Positions 1-6,816 of a stretch of 37,731 bases of DNA are shown here, piece by piece. A program made the translations under genes and the position numbers. The DNA is taken from NCBI GenBank assembly GCA_013215165.1, contig JABSRG010000034.1:1-37731 (forward strand), read 5' to 3'. Each line of letters opens with the position of its first letter. Position 1 is the first letter of the stretch. The notes below the pieces were generated by a model. It worked only from the letters and a program-made list of their open reading frames with translations. It was not told the origin of the DNA and made no database searches. Origin of the DNA: Opitutales bacterium. GTDB lineage: Bacteria > Verrucomicrobiota > Verrucomicrobiia > Opitutales > JABSRG01.

Positions 1-60
1 TAGCTGCCTTCATTGGTTTCGATTTCGTGTATGAAATGACAACCTATTTCAGGACGACAC

Positions 61-96
61 ATCGTTGTCGTGATCGTTGTCGTTGTCGTAATCGAG
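61..96. repeat. GTTGTC-type interspersed repeat
   Basis: A run of GTTGTC hexamers interrupted by GTGATC and GTAATC variants. The same motif recurs between genes at about 18675-18693, 20960-20990, 23990-24018 and 24203-24219. It is the reverse complement of the GACAAC tract at 173-232, so the two could pair into a long hairpin ahead of the symporter gene. Function unknown. Confidence 0.85.
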
Positions 97-171
97 ACAC
101 AGTGGTTCACGAATTGAATTAAATTTGGGGTCTGAAGTAGATTTCTTTGGACTCTAGGATTTCAGGTTTTT

Positions 172-232
<61 letters not shown>

Positions 233-275
233 GATGGGCTTGTAGTTTTTCTTTGGTTGTGACTGTTTTTCTCAA

Positions 276-1754
276 ATGAGCCCGATTGATATCATAATCG
301 TCTCCGGATACCTACTGACCGTTGTAGGAGTCGGGGTGTATGCCGGCCGGCGGGATCGGACTTCCGATGAGTTTTTTGTCGCGGGGCGGCAGGTGCCGTG
401 GTGGGCGGTGTTGGGCTCGCTGGTGGCGACTGAGGTCAGCGCGGCGACGTTCTTGGCCGTGCCGGGCGTTGGGTTCTCTGAGAACATGAATTATCTCCAG
501 ATGGGGATAGGCTCGATCTTAGCCCGTTTCTTTGTGGCGGGTGTCTTTGTTGCGGCATTTTATCGAGCAGGGTGTGTGAGTATCTATGAATTTCTTGGTC
601 AACGTTTTGGGCCATTGAGCCAGAAAACGGGATCGTTTTTATTTTTACTCACTCGTTTGTTAGCATCGGGAGTGCGACTCATGATTGCTGCGAGTGGGCT
701 GAGTATCATTTTGGGTATTCCGTTGGAGTGGAGTATCCCAGGTTTTGTCTTACTGGCGCTCATTTATACTGGGGCTGGTGGCATCCGGGCCGTGATTTGG
801 ACAGACTGCATTCAGGCGATTGTCTTTATTTCGGCGGGCTTTGCTGTACTGACCTATTTGCTCAACACGGTGGGCTGGGAGGCGTTTTCGAGTATCGCCT
901 CAGAAGCCGGTCGCTTTGAGATACTGCGTTTTACTCCTGTCGAAGAAGGGTTCGCAGCCTGGTTCAGTCATGCCAATGTCCTCTGGCTGGCATTGGGTTT
1001 TGGTTTTATCCAGACCACAGCTGCTTTGGGTACGGACCAGGATTTGACTCAGCGCCTTTTGGCTGCTCGGAGTGCACAGCAGGCGCAGCGCAGCTTGATA
1101 CTCAGCGGTTTTATTGCAATGCCGATTGCAGCGTTGTTCCTCATGGTAGGCATTGGACTCTTCGCGTATGCTCAGACTGCCGAAGTCCAGGCATTGCTAG
1201 CACTCGAAGGGGGGAATGATGCATTCCCAACCTTCATTTCTGAACTCGCTCCAGCTGGGCTCAGAGGTTTGTTATTGGCGGGTGTTTTAGCTGCAGCCAT
1301 GTCGAGCTTGGATTCGGCAATGGCTGCGCTGAGTTCTTCCGCGATTAAGGACTTCATTGAACCATTTAGAAAGGAAGGGCCAAATGCTGCGCCAATCCGG
1401 TTATCAAGAGCTATGACTCTAGTCTTCGCCCTTTTTCTTGGTTTGATTGCTTGGTTATTAGGTGAGACAGGGGAGGAGTTTCTCTGGCTGGCTTTTCAGG
1501 TCAGTAGCGTGACCTACGGTGCTCTGCTTGGCTTATTCCTCCTCGGTGTCAGTAAACAAGGGTCGGCGATGGACCGGGGTAATATGATCGCTGCCTGTAT
1601 CGCCGTGCTGCTAACAGGGACTTTCCTGGTGTTGATCAAGGTTGAGGTCATTGGCCTGGCCTGGACCTGGTTGATCGTCATCGGCACCGGGACGACCTAT
1701 TTTTTGGCTTCTCTCTTTGCGTTTTTGTCCAAAAAAGAGCGGCTTGATCCTTGA
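276..1754 (+). CDS. Sodium:solute symporter family (SSS) transporter
   Basis: A 492-residue, very hydrophobic protein with about 13 predicted membrane segments and no signal peptide, the usual size for the sodium:solute symporter family. The N-terminal stretch reads GRRDRTSDEFFVAGRQVPWW, followed by a segment with EVSAATFLAVPG, typical of SSS proteins related to sodium/sugar and sialic-acid carriers. It should take up an organic solute together with sodium across the inner membrane. It is followed after 27 and 18 bases by a small aspartic protease and a GH20-like glycosidase on the same strand, so the three probably form an operon and the solute may be an amino-sugar oligosaccharide or its product. 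The substrate cannot be read from the sequence. The ATG at 276 is the first start in a long open frame and follows the repeat-rich leader. Confidence 0.92.
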   Translation: MSPIDIIIVSGYLLTVVGVGVYAGRRDRTSDEFFVAGRQVPWWAVLGSLVATEVSAATFLAVPGVGFSENMNYLQMGIGSILARFFVAGVFVAAFYRAGCVSIYEFLGQRFGPLSQKTGSFLFLLTRLLASGVRLMIAASGLSIILGIPLEWSIPGFVLLALIYTGAGGIRAVIWTDCIQAIVFISAGFAVLTYLLNTVGWEAFSSIASEAGRFEILRFTPVEEGFAAWFSHANVLWLALGFGFIQTTAALGTDQDLTQRLLAARSAQQAQRSLILSGFIAMPIAALFLMVGIGLFAYAQTAEVQALLALEGGNDAFPTFISELAPAGLRGLLLAGVLAAAMSSLDSAMAALSSSAIKDFIEPFRKEGPNAAPIRLSRAMTLVFALFLGLIAWLLGETGEEFLWLAFQVSSVTYGALLGLFLLGVSKQGSAMDRGNMIAACIAVLLTGTFLVLIKVEVIGLAWTWLIVIGTGTTYFLASLFAFLSKKERLDP

Positions 1755-1781
1755 AGGTGCTTTGTGTAATCCTGGTAATTT

Positions 1782-2162
1782 ATGGGACACGTTTACGCTG
1801 AAATCGAATTATCGAATCCACGGCAGGATGCTTTAAGTCCTGTAATCGTGAATGCGTTGGCAGATACGGGTGCGCTCACTCTGTGTATTCCCGAGCATGT
1901 TGCGATACAGTTGGAATTACAGCAGGAGTCGTTGCGAGAAGTTACCGTTGCAGACGGCCGCAGAAAGAGTGTGCCCTATGTGGGGCCAATCAGGGTGTCA
2001 CTATTGGGGCGATCTTGTTTCGTAGGTGCTTTGGTGCTGGGCGACGAAACTCTTTTAGGCGCGGTTCCTATGGAAGATATGGACTTGATTGTGAATCCAG
2101 GTAGGCGATCCATTACAGTCGACCCAAAGAGTCCAAATATTCCCCATGCGAAGGTAAAATAG
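1782..2162 (+). CDS. Small clan AA aspartic protease-like protein (AF_0612 type)
   Basis: A 126-residue soluble protein built as a single retropepsin-like beta-barrel. The catalytic-type motif ADTGA is at residues 27-31, followed by the hydrophobic LTLCIP segment; later elements GPIRVSLLG and LLGAVPMEDMDLIVNP match the flap and second half of the clan AA fold described for small bacterial and archaeal proteins of the AF_0612 family. Such single-barrel enzymes would act as dimers. No secretion signal is seen, so it should be cytoplasmic. It lies between the SSS transporter and the GH20-like gene in an apparent operon, but its target is unknown and it could be a passenger. The fold assignment is fairly firm; activity is inferred from the intact DTG motif. 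Confidence 0.8.
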   Translation: MGHVYAEIELSNPRQDALSPVIVNALADTGALTLCIPEHVAIQLELQQESLREVTVADGRRKSVPYVGPIRVSLLGRSCFVGALVLGDETLLGAVPMEDMDLIVNPGRRSITVDPKSPNIPHAKVK

Positions 2163-2180
2163 TGGTTTGTTGCTGCGCGT

Positions 2181-3791
2181 ATGATGCTTTTGCCCCAACC
2201 CCAGAAAGTATTGATTTGGCAGGGTTATTGTAAGTTAAATGAGCCAGAATGTCAGACAGACATTTCATCGAAGAAACTTAGACCGGAAGCTTACCGTCTC
2301 GAGATCACTGAGTCGGCTATTGTCATTGAAGCCGGAGATGCTGCCGGATTGTTCTATGGCCGACAGACTTTGTCTCAGATTCAGAAGCAATATCCTGAGG
2401 CTTTGCCCTGCCTGGTGATTGAAGACGCACCGGCTTTTAAGGAGCGAGGATATATGCTGGATGTCAGTCGTTGTCGGGTGCCTACGATGGCGACGATGCG
2501 CCACTTCATCGATTTGTTATCTAGCTTTAAATATAACCAGCTTCAGCTCTACACTGAACACACCTTTGCCTATGTGGGACATGAAGCTGTGTGGCGTGAT
2601 AGCAGTCCCTTTACTGCTGAAGAGATTCATGAATTAGATGCGTATTGTCGCGATCGCTTTATTGAGTTGGTGCCTAATCAGAATTCCTTCGGGCATTTTG
2701 AACGTTGGTTGAAGCACCCGGAGTATCACCATTTGGCCGAATGTCCTGAGGGCTTTGTACATCCGATCAGTCGGGTTAAAAAGACGGTGGGGAGCACGCT
2801 TTGCCCGACACCCGAGTCTCTGGATCTAGTGCGCGGGCTCTATGATCAATTGATGCCTTGCTTTTCGAGTGGAAAATTCAATGTGGGTTGCGATGAGCCT
2901 TGGGAATTGGGGCAAGGGAAGAGCCGTCGATTGTTCCCTGGCAAGTCGCGCGCCGATCTATTTTTTGGTTTTCTTAAACAAATTGGTGGGGAAACACAAA
3001 GGCGCGGTAAGGAAATGTATTTCTGGGCTGATGCAGCGTTGGAGCATCCCGATCGCCTGGATGAGATACCGGAGAATGCAGTTGCTGTTCTGTGGGGCTA
3101 TGAGGCCGATCATCCGTTTGACGAACAATGCGGCTGTTTGCGCGAAGCCGGGATACCTTTTGTGGTAGCTCCGGGTGATAGCACCTGGCTGAGCTATACC
3201 GGTCGCTATGGCCTGGCTGAACAGAACATTCCGCAAGCGGCTGATGCTGCCATGAAGCATGGCGCTCGTGGTCTGTTGCTGACCCACTGGGGTGATCAAG
3301 GCCATGCTCAGCCCTGGCCGACGCTGCTTCCCGGTCTTGTTTTAGGAGCCGGTCGATTTTGGAATTCAGAGGTTAGCGTAGATGTGGTGGCAGCGCTCGA
3401 TCAATTTGTGTTCGAAGATACGGCGGGGGTGCTGGGTTCGTGGCTCTGTGATATCGGACGCTTGGATGAACGCCTAGGAACGCGTCGGTTCAATCGCAGT
3501 TTGCTCTACTCAAGACTGCGCGAATCACCGTTTTCGAATGATTTGGAGGAACTGGGTATTCGTTTAGATCTATCTACTTTTAGGGAAGAGCTGAGCCGTT
3601 TGGACGCCGACTTAGAATCCATCGATTTGCGCTGCCAGGATGCGGAGAAAATTATGGAGGAGCTTGGGCTGATTTTGGCTCTGCTCGGAAGCAAGCATGC
3701 CGATGCCTCGCTGAGGGAACGGTACGCGAGAGTCTGGTTCCGACGCTTTCGGGACGGTGGGCTGGCAGAAAGTATGGATGGGTTTCTCTAG
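2181..3791 (+). CDS. Glycoside hydrolase family 20-like beta-N-acetylhexosaminidase (cytoplasmic)
   Basis: A 536-residue protein with the two-domain layout of GH20 enzymes: a short N-terminal alpha/beta domain (about residues 1-80) ending in AAGLFYGRQTL, then a TIM barrel opening with RGYMLDVSRCRVP. The catalytic Asp-Glu pair is visible as GCDEPWEL (D238, E239), and other barrel motifs include NQLQLYTEHTF and PNQNSFGHFERW. GH20 enzymes release terminal N-acetylglucosamine or N-acetylgalactosamine by substrate-assisted catalysis. No signal peptide is present, so it would act in the cytoplasm on sugars imported by the upstream symporter. About 120 C-terminal residues after the barrel look helical and belong to no domain I recognise. 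Two ATGs lie in tandem at the start; I used the first. Exact substrate is uncertain. Confidence 0.85.
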   Translation: MMLLPQPQKVLIWQGYCKLNEPECQTDISSKKLRPEAYRLEITESAIVIEAGDAAGLFYGRQTLSQIQKQYPEALPCLVIEDAPAFKERGYMLDVSRCRVPTMATMRHFIDLLSSFKYNQLQLYTEHTFAYVGHEAVWRDSSPFTAEEIHELDAYCRDRFIELVPNQNSFGHFERWLKHPEYHHLAECPEGFVHPISRVKKTVGSTLCPTPESLDLVRGLYDQLMPCFSSGKFNVGCDEPWELGQGKSRRLFPGKSRADLFFGFLKQIGGETQRRGKEMYFWADAALEHPDRLDEIPENAVAVLWGYEADHPFDEQCGCLREAGIPFVVAPGDSTWLSYTGRYGLAEQNIPQAADAAMKHGARGLLLTHWGDQGHAQPWPTLLPGLVLGAGRFWNSEVSVDVVAALDQFVFEDTAGVLGSWLCDIGRLDERLGTRRFNRSLLYSRLRESPFSNDLEELGIRLDLSTFREELSRLDADLESIDLRCQDAEKIMEELGLILALLGSKHADASLRERYARVWFRRFRDGGLAESMDGFL

Positions 3792-3837
3792 GACACCCTG
3801 CCTTTCAATTGACGGAAACTGTTTGGGAGATACGAGC

Positions 3838-3857
3838 GGCGGCGACAAAGCACCGCC
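3838..3857. repeat. GGCGGYG-CTTTGT-CGCCGCC hairpin repeat (minus orientation)
   Basis: Short palindromic element in reverse orientation, with loop ACAAAG on the plus strand. Near-identical hairpins with the same CTTTGT loop occur at 21042-21061 and 24373-24392, and related ones at 3933-3956 and about 10535-10562. It lies just downstream of the GH20-like gene. Confidence 0.8.
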
Positions 3858-3932
3858 CCCAAGAAAGTTTGAGGCGATTGTCGGGTATGCTCCGTGGTGA
3901 CTTGGAATTGGCGGATTATGCTTAATGACAGG

Positions 3933-3956
3933 TGGGGCGCGCTTTGTCGTGCCCCA
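3933..3956. terminator. Hairpin downstream of GH20 operon, possible terminator
   Basis: TGGGGCGCG and CGTGCCCCA pair around a CTTTGT loop (one G-T pair). It shares its loop with the hairpin repeat family but has a different stem. Only a weak T-run follows (TTGTTAAA), so termination is possible but not certain. Confidence 0.45.
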
Positions 3957-4023
3957 TTGTTAAAGCCAAGATCACGTGAGGGGAGAATCTCCGCAAAGAA
4001 ACAAAATATTAACTCTAGTTATT

Positions 4024-4051
4024 TTGACAATCTAGATCATCTAGCTATTTT
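4024..4051 (+). promoter_or_regulatory. Promoter and palindromic operator of the first toxin-antitoxin pair
   Basis: A perfect TTGACA (-35, 4024-4029) and TATTTT (-10, 4046-4051) are 16 bases apart. The spacer contains the perfect palindrome CTAGAT-C-ATCTAG (4032-4044), an ideal site for the antitoxin to repress its own operon by blocking RNA polymerase. The expected transcription start falls at or within a base or two of the ATG at 4058, which suggests a leaderless message. The promoter assignment rests on sequence match alone. Confidence 0.65.
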
Positions 4052-4057
4052 AGAAAG

Positions 4058-4297
4058 ATGGCTTGGAAATTAGCGGATGCAAAAAATCGTTTCAGTGAGG
4101 TCGTTCGTTTGGCTTTAGAAGACAAACCGCAGGAGGTTCAGCGGCGCGATGCTGCGGTGGTTGTGATTTCGAAGAAAAGTTATTTAGAACTCAGCGGAAA
4201 GCGGACGGATTTTAAGGAGTTTCTTCTCAGCTGCCCGTCGCTCGACGAGGTTGATTTATCACGTTCTCCTGATCTTCCGCGAGACGTTGAACTATGA
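4058..4297 (+). CDS. Phd/YefM-type antitoxin
   Basis: A 79-residue protein whose first half (WKLADAKNRFSEVVRLALED, then PQEVQRRDAAVVVISKKSY) is the Phd/YefM DNA-binding fold; the acidic tail after residue 55 (FLLSCPSLDEVDLSRS) should wrap around the toxin. Such antitoxins neutralise the partner toxin and repress their own promoter, which fits the palindrome between the -35 and -10 boxes just upstream. Its stop overlaps the start of the PIN toxin as ATGA, so translation is coupled. There is little Shine-Dalgarno sequence before the ATG, in line with the leaderless layout suggested above. Confidence 0.9.
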   Translation: MAWKLADAKNRFSEVVRLALEDKPQEVQRRDAAVVVISKKSYLELSGKRTDFKEFLLSCPSLDEVDLSRSPDLPRDVEL

Positions 4298-4716
4298 GGT
4301 ATCTTCTCGACACTTGCTTCTTGTCAGAGTTGCGCCGTCCGCATCCAGATCTGGGAGTTCTGGAGTTTTTTGAAGGTGTATCACCGGAACTCTTGTTCGT
4401 CAGTATTATCACTCTGGGTGAGATTCAGCGGGGCATTGAGTTGTTGGATGAAGGCAGAAAGAAGCGATCGTTGCATCTGTGGCTGGGTCAGCTTGAAGAG
4501 TCATACGGTGCAAATATCGTAACCGCCGACGCTGAAACTGCACGTATCTGGGGTGTGGTTACCGCAAATTGTCAGAAAGGTGGCCGCCCAATTAATGTGA
4601 GCGATGGTTGGATGGCGGCGATTGCTTTGCAGCATGGGTTTCACCTTGTGACTCGCAATGTGAAGGATTTTGAGATGGCTGGCCCGCGCTTAGATAATCC
4701 GTGGCGAGGACCTTGA
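4294..4716 (+). CDS. PIN-domain toxin (VapC-like)
   Basis: A 140-residue PIN-domain ribonuclease of the type II toxin class. The acidic residues expected to hold magnesium are visible: D6 in LLDTCFLSEL, E43 in ITLGEIQRG, D104 in NVSDGWMAAIA, and the closing TRNVKDFE segment (N122/D125). Free toxins of this family cut tRNA or other RNA and stop growth; the antitoxin encoded immediately before it blocks this. The start overlaps the antitoxin stop by four bases. Phd-type antitoxins are often paired with PIN toxins, so the pairing is ordinary. RNA target unknown. Confidence 0.92.
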   Translation: MRYLLDTCFLSELRRPHPDLGVLEFFEGVSPELLFVSIITLGEIQRGIELLDEGRKKRSLHLWLGQLEESYGANIVTADAETARIWGVVTANCQKGGRPINVSDGWMAAIALQHGFHLVTRNVKDFEMAGPRLDNPWRGP

Positions 4717-4727
4717 AGATTTATGAT

Positions 4728-5207
4728 ATGAAGAAGATTAATGCATCAGATATACCGCGAGCAGATTTTAAATCTCCGAAGGGTATTTTTGAACTGAAAC
4801 GACAGCACCTGTCTTTGGCATTAGGAGGGGTCAAGGATCAGGGGACTTTTGGAGGGGGGCATCCCTTTGATGTTGAGTTGTCTGAATTGCCTCCGGGCAA
4901 GAAAAACTATCCGCTTCATGCGCACGCGGCCCAATGGGAGTATTACATTTTTTTGTCGGGGAGTGGTGTCATGTGGAACGAATCTGATGAGCCCACTGAA
5001 GTGATTGCAGGCGACCATTTGATTTGCCCGCCCGGTGATGCGCACCAGTTGGAAAATACGGGCGATACTCCGCTCCAGTATTTTGTTATCGCTGACCATC
5101 ACCCGGCGGACGTCACTCGCTACCCTAAAACGGGTAAGCGTCACATTAAGCCCGAGTTTCGCGTCGTGCAGACTGAAGATGTCGACTATTTTGAGGGCGA
5201 GGAGTAA
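4728..5207 (+). CDS. Cupin-domain protein
   Basis: A 159-residue single-domain cupin. The first metal-binding motif is seen as LHAHAAQWEYYIFLSGSG (two His and a Glu) and the second as CPPGDAHQLENTG, so a mononuclear metal site is probable. Proteins of this size are often described as cupins linked to sugar or small-molecule modification, but no substrate can be assigned. I chose the ATG at 4728, 11 bases after the PIN toxin stop, over an in-frame GTG at 4701 that would overlap the toxin and add nine residues that do not look conserved. The acidic C-terminus (DVDYFEGEE) is typical of this subfamily. Confidence 0.85.
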   Translation: MKKINASDIPRADFKSPKGIFELKRQHLSLALGGVKDQGTFGGGHPFDVELSELPPGKKNYPLHAHAAQWEYYIFLSGSGVMWNESDEPTEVIAGDHLICPPGDAHQLENTGDTPLQYFVIADHHPADVTRYPKTGKRHIKPEFRVVQTEDVDYFEGEE

Positions 5208-5244
5208 GGGGACTGGTCAATGTATTATATTTGGGATTACGCAT

Positions 5245-5760
5245 ATGTGTCGGGTAGCAATCATCGGTAATGTCGGGGGAGGCAAATCGACCCTGTGTCG
5301 TGGGCTAGCCCAGTCGAAGCGGCTTCCACTCACTACTGTGGATAAACTGCAGTGGCGGCCGGGATGGACGCTGACCCCTCGCGAGGCTCTAGACTCGGCG
5401 CTGGATGCGATTCAGGAGAAGGATCTTTGGATTATTGACGGCTGGGGGTCATGGCGCTCAATTGAGCTGCGTTTCGAAAGGGCGGATACCATTATCTTTG
5501 TGGATCATGCGGTATGGGTTCACTTCTGGTTTGCGGCTAAACGACAGCTCAAGGCTTTCATTGCTCCAGATCGGGTCGATACTCCAAAGGGCTGCGACTT
5601 GTCCAAGGTAACGCGGGAGATATTCGAGATGATCTGGAGAATCCACACCCAGATGCGAGATCGCTTGTTAAGCCTAATTGATGCTCACCGAGGCAATAAA
5701 GCCATCTATCACATCCGTTCTCCTAGAGAGCTCAGACGCTTTGTTAGGGAGCATTGTTGA
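5245..5760 (+). CDS. P-loop NTPase, adenylate kinase / topology-modulation (FlaR)-like
   Basis: A 171-residue P-loop protein starting MCRVAIIGNVGGGKSTL, with the Walker A motif at residues 8-15. The layout (LPLTTVDKLQWRPGW, then WIIDGWGSW and RADTIIFVDHAVW) matches the small kinase-like proteins annotated as DNA topology modulation protein FlaR or adenylate-kinase-related. These probably phosphorylate a small molecule, but true substrates are mostly unknown. I chose the ATG at 5245 because the family starts directly with the P-loop strand; the frame stays open upstream into the cupin gene, but that part is overlap. It lies 37 bases after the cupin gene on the same strand and may be co-transcribed. 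Confidence 0.82.
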   Translation: MCRVAIIGNVGGGKSTLCRGLAQSKRLPLTTVDKLQWRPGWTLTPREALDSALDAIQEKDLWIIDGWGSWRSIELRFERADTIIFVDHAVWVHFWFAAKRQLKAFIAPDRVDTPKGCDLSKVTREIFEMIWRIHTQMRDRLLSLIDAHRGNKAIYHIRSPRELRRFVREHC

Positions 5761-5885
5761 TTCAAATATTAAGAACCGGTGAAACTACTTCTAGTATTTT
5801 TGGCCGCGGAAGACGCAGAATTGCACAGAAAAATTTAGAGCTACTGTCTCCCTGACCCTTGTGCGCTTAGGACTAGGTCCTTTAA

Positions 5886-6161
5886 GGGGTGTGATTTCGA
5901 TCGCTGTCAGCAGCCTATGTTAGTAGAGAACTTCTATCGGTAATATATAGCTTTTGGATTGCATTTGTCCCTTAGAGAATCCGGTAGTCGACTGTGCGGC
6001 GCTTTCGGCGAAAACGCCCTACCTGAAACGGCATCTGGATCGGTAGGGCCGCCTCGCTGAGGGGGCCGAATGCCAGACGCGAGATCAACCCAAAGAGGGG
6101 ATTTCTGTCGTCATGTATTTCGCAATGAGAGAGTGTTTTGAACAGTCGAAATCACACCCCT
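5886..6161. mobile_element. MITE-like element with 15-bp terminal inverted repeats
   Basis: This 276-bp non-coding block begins GGGGTGTGATTTCGA (5886-5900) and ends with its exact reverse complement TCGAAATCACACCCC (6146-6160). The hexamer CTTTAA lies directly outside the left end (5880-5885) and one base beyond the right arm (6162-6167), which could be a target-site duplication. Inside is a hairpin GGCG-TTTCG/CGAAA-CGCC (5998-6018) and a larger imperfect pairing in which CCCTACC (6017-6023) pairs with GGTAGGG (6042-6048). No transposase is encoded. Together with its flanks it fills the 461-base gap between the P-loop gene and the next gene. Confidence 0.55.
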
Positions 6162-6221
6162 CTTTAAGAACTACGGTTATCTAGCTTTGACTTTTTCCGG
6201 ACTTCGCAGCTGATTCGCGCC

Positions 6222-6725
6222 ATGCGTGGAGCACTCTTTCTGCTGTTATTGTTAGTAGGTTTAGCTACTTATATCATTGGATATCGTCATTATGACCGGA
6301 AGGGGCTGCTGAGCTTTGCGGAATCTGTGGAGGCTAAATGTTTAGCGGGTCAGGACGAGCATGTGCGCATGGCAAATTATGCTTCTGAAATCAATTTGGG
6401 CGAAACCATTCCTATGGACAAAGCCCTCAAAGACATTGCGCGTCTTTTCGAACTACATGATGAGTCTGTCGAACTCGTGAATGCCTCTACTTTTCCGAAG
6501 AAAAACGGATCCCGGGAATATGAACTGGCTGTGGAACGTTTGCTCATCCTGGAGAGTGTCTTGCTCGATTTGTATGCCGAGCTTCTCGACTCGATAGATG
6601 AGCCGGCTTACCGGCGCGTATTGGGGTTTCGTGTGGCATCGACGACCGAGGAATATTTTGACGCTTTAGAAACCTCGATCGAAGCTCAGCAGGCTATGCT
6701 CCGTTGGAACCGGGCCATCAAGTGA
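6222..6725 (+). CDS. Uncharacterised protein with one N-terminal membrane segment
   Basis: A 167-residue protein I do not recognise. Residues 3-21 (GALFLLLLLVGLATYIIGY) form a single hydrophobic segment followed by HYDRKG, so it is probably anchored in the inner membrane by its N-terminus or has an uncleaved signal. The rest is soluble, mostly helical and acidic (for example NLGETIPMDKALKDIARLFE), without cysteines that suggest metal binding. It is flanked by the MITE-like element and by the truncated copy of the hydrolase leader that bounds the helicase island. Before the island arrived it may have sat directly upstream of the CocE-type hydrolase gene; that is inference. Confidence 0.7.
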   Translation: MRGALFLLLLLVGLATYIIGYRHYDRKGLLSFAESVEAKCLAGQDEHVRMANYASEINLGETIPMDKALKDIARLFELHDESVELVNASTFPKKNGSREYELAVERLLILESVLLDLYAELLDSIDEPAYRRVLGFRVASTTEEYFDALETSIEAQQAMLRWNRAIK

Positions 6726-6740
6726 TCATTTAGCTGTAGT

Positions 6741-6812
6741 CAAAGACTCCAAACCCGGCTGGAACAGGCTTTGCCGAAGAATTTTGCGGTCATTTTATTG
6801 ATAGGTGTGCTT
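6741..6812. repeat. Left copy of direct repeat bounding the helicase island
   Basis: This stretch copies the leader and first 13 codons of the hydrolase gene at 10647. Bases 6752-6774 are identical to 10611-10633, and 6776-6812 match 10649-10685 at 36 of 37 positions. One base here (6775) stands in place of 15 bases in the right copy, including most of the start codon, so this copy cannot start translation. It ends four bases before the helicase stop codon. Confidence 0.92.
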
Positions 6813-6816
6813 CAGC

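Noticed and set aside
5035-5244. N-terminal extension of the P-loop protein by 70 residues
   Set aside because: The extension overlaps the cupin gene in another frame, and the P-loop family starts directly at the ATG at 5245.
6741-6812. Idea that the direct repeats are a simple transposon target-site duplication
   Set aside because: They are about 60 to 75 bases long and imperfect with a 15-for-1-base difference, too long for an insertion-sequence duplication, and no transposase or terminal inverted repeats bound the block.
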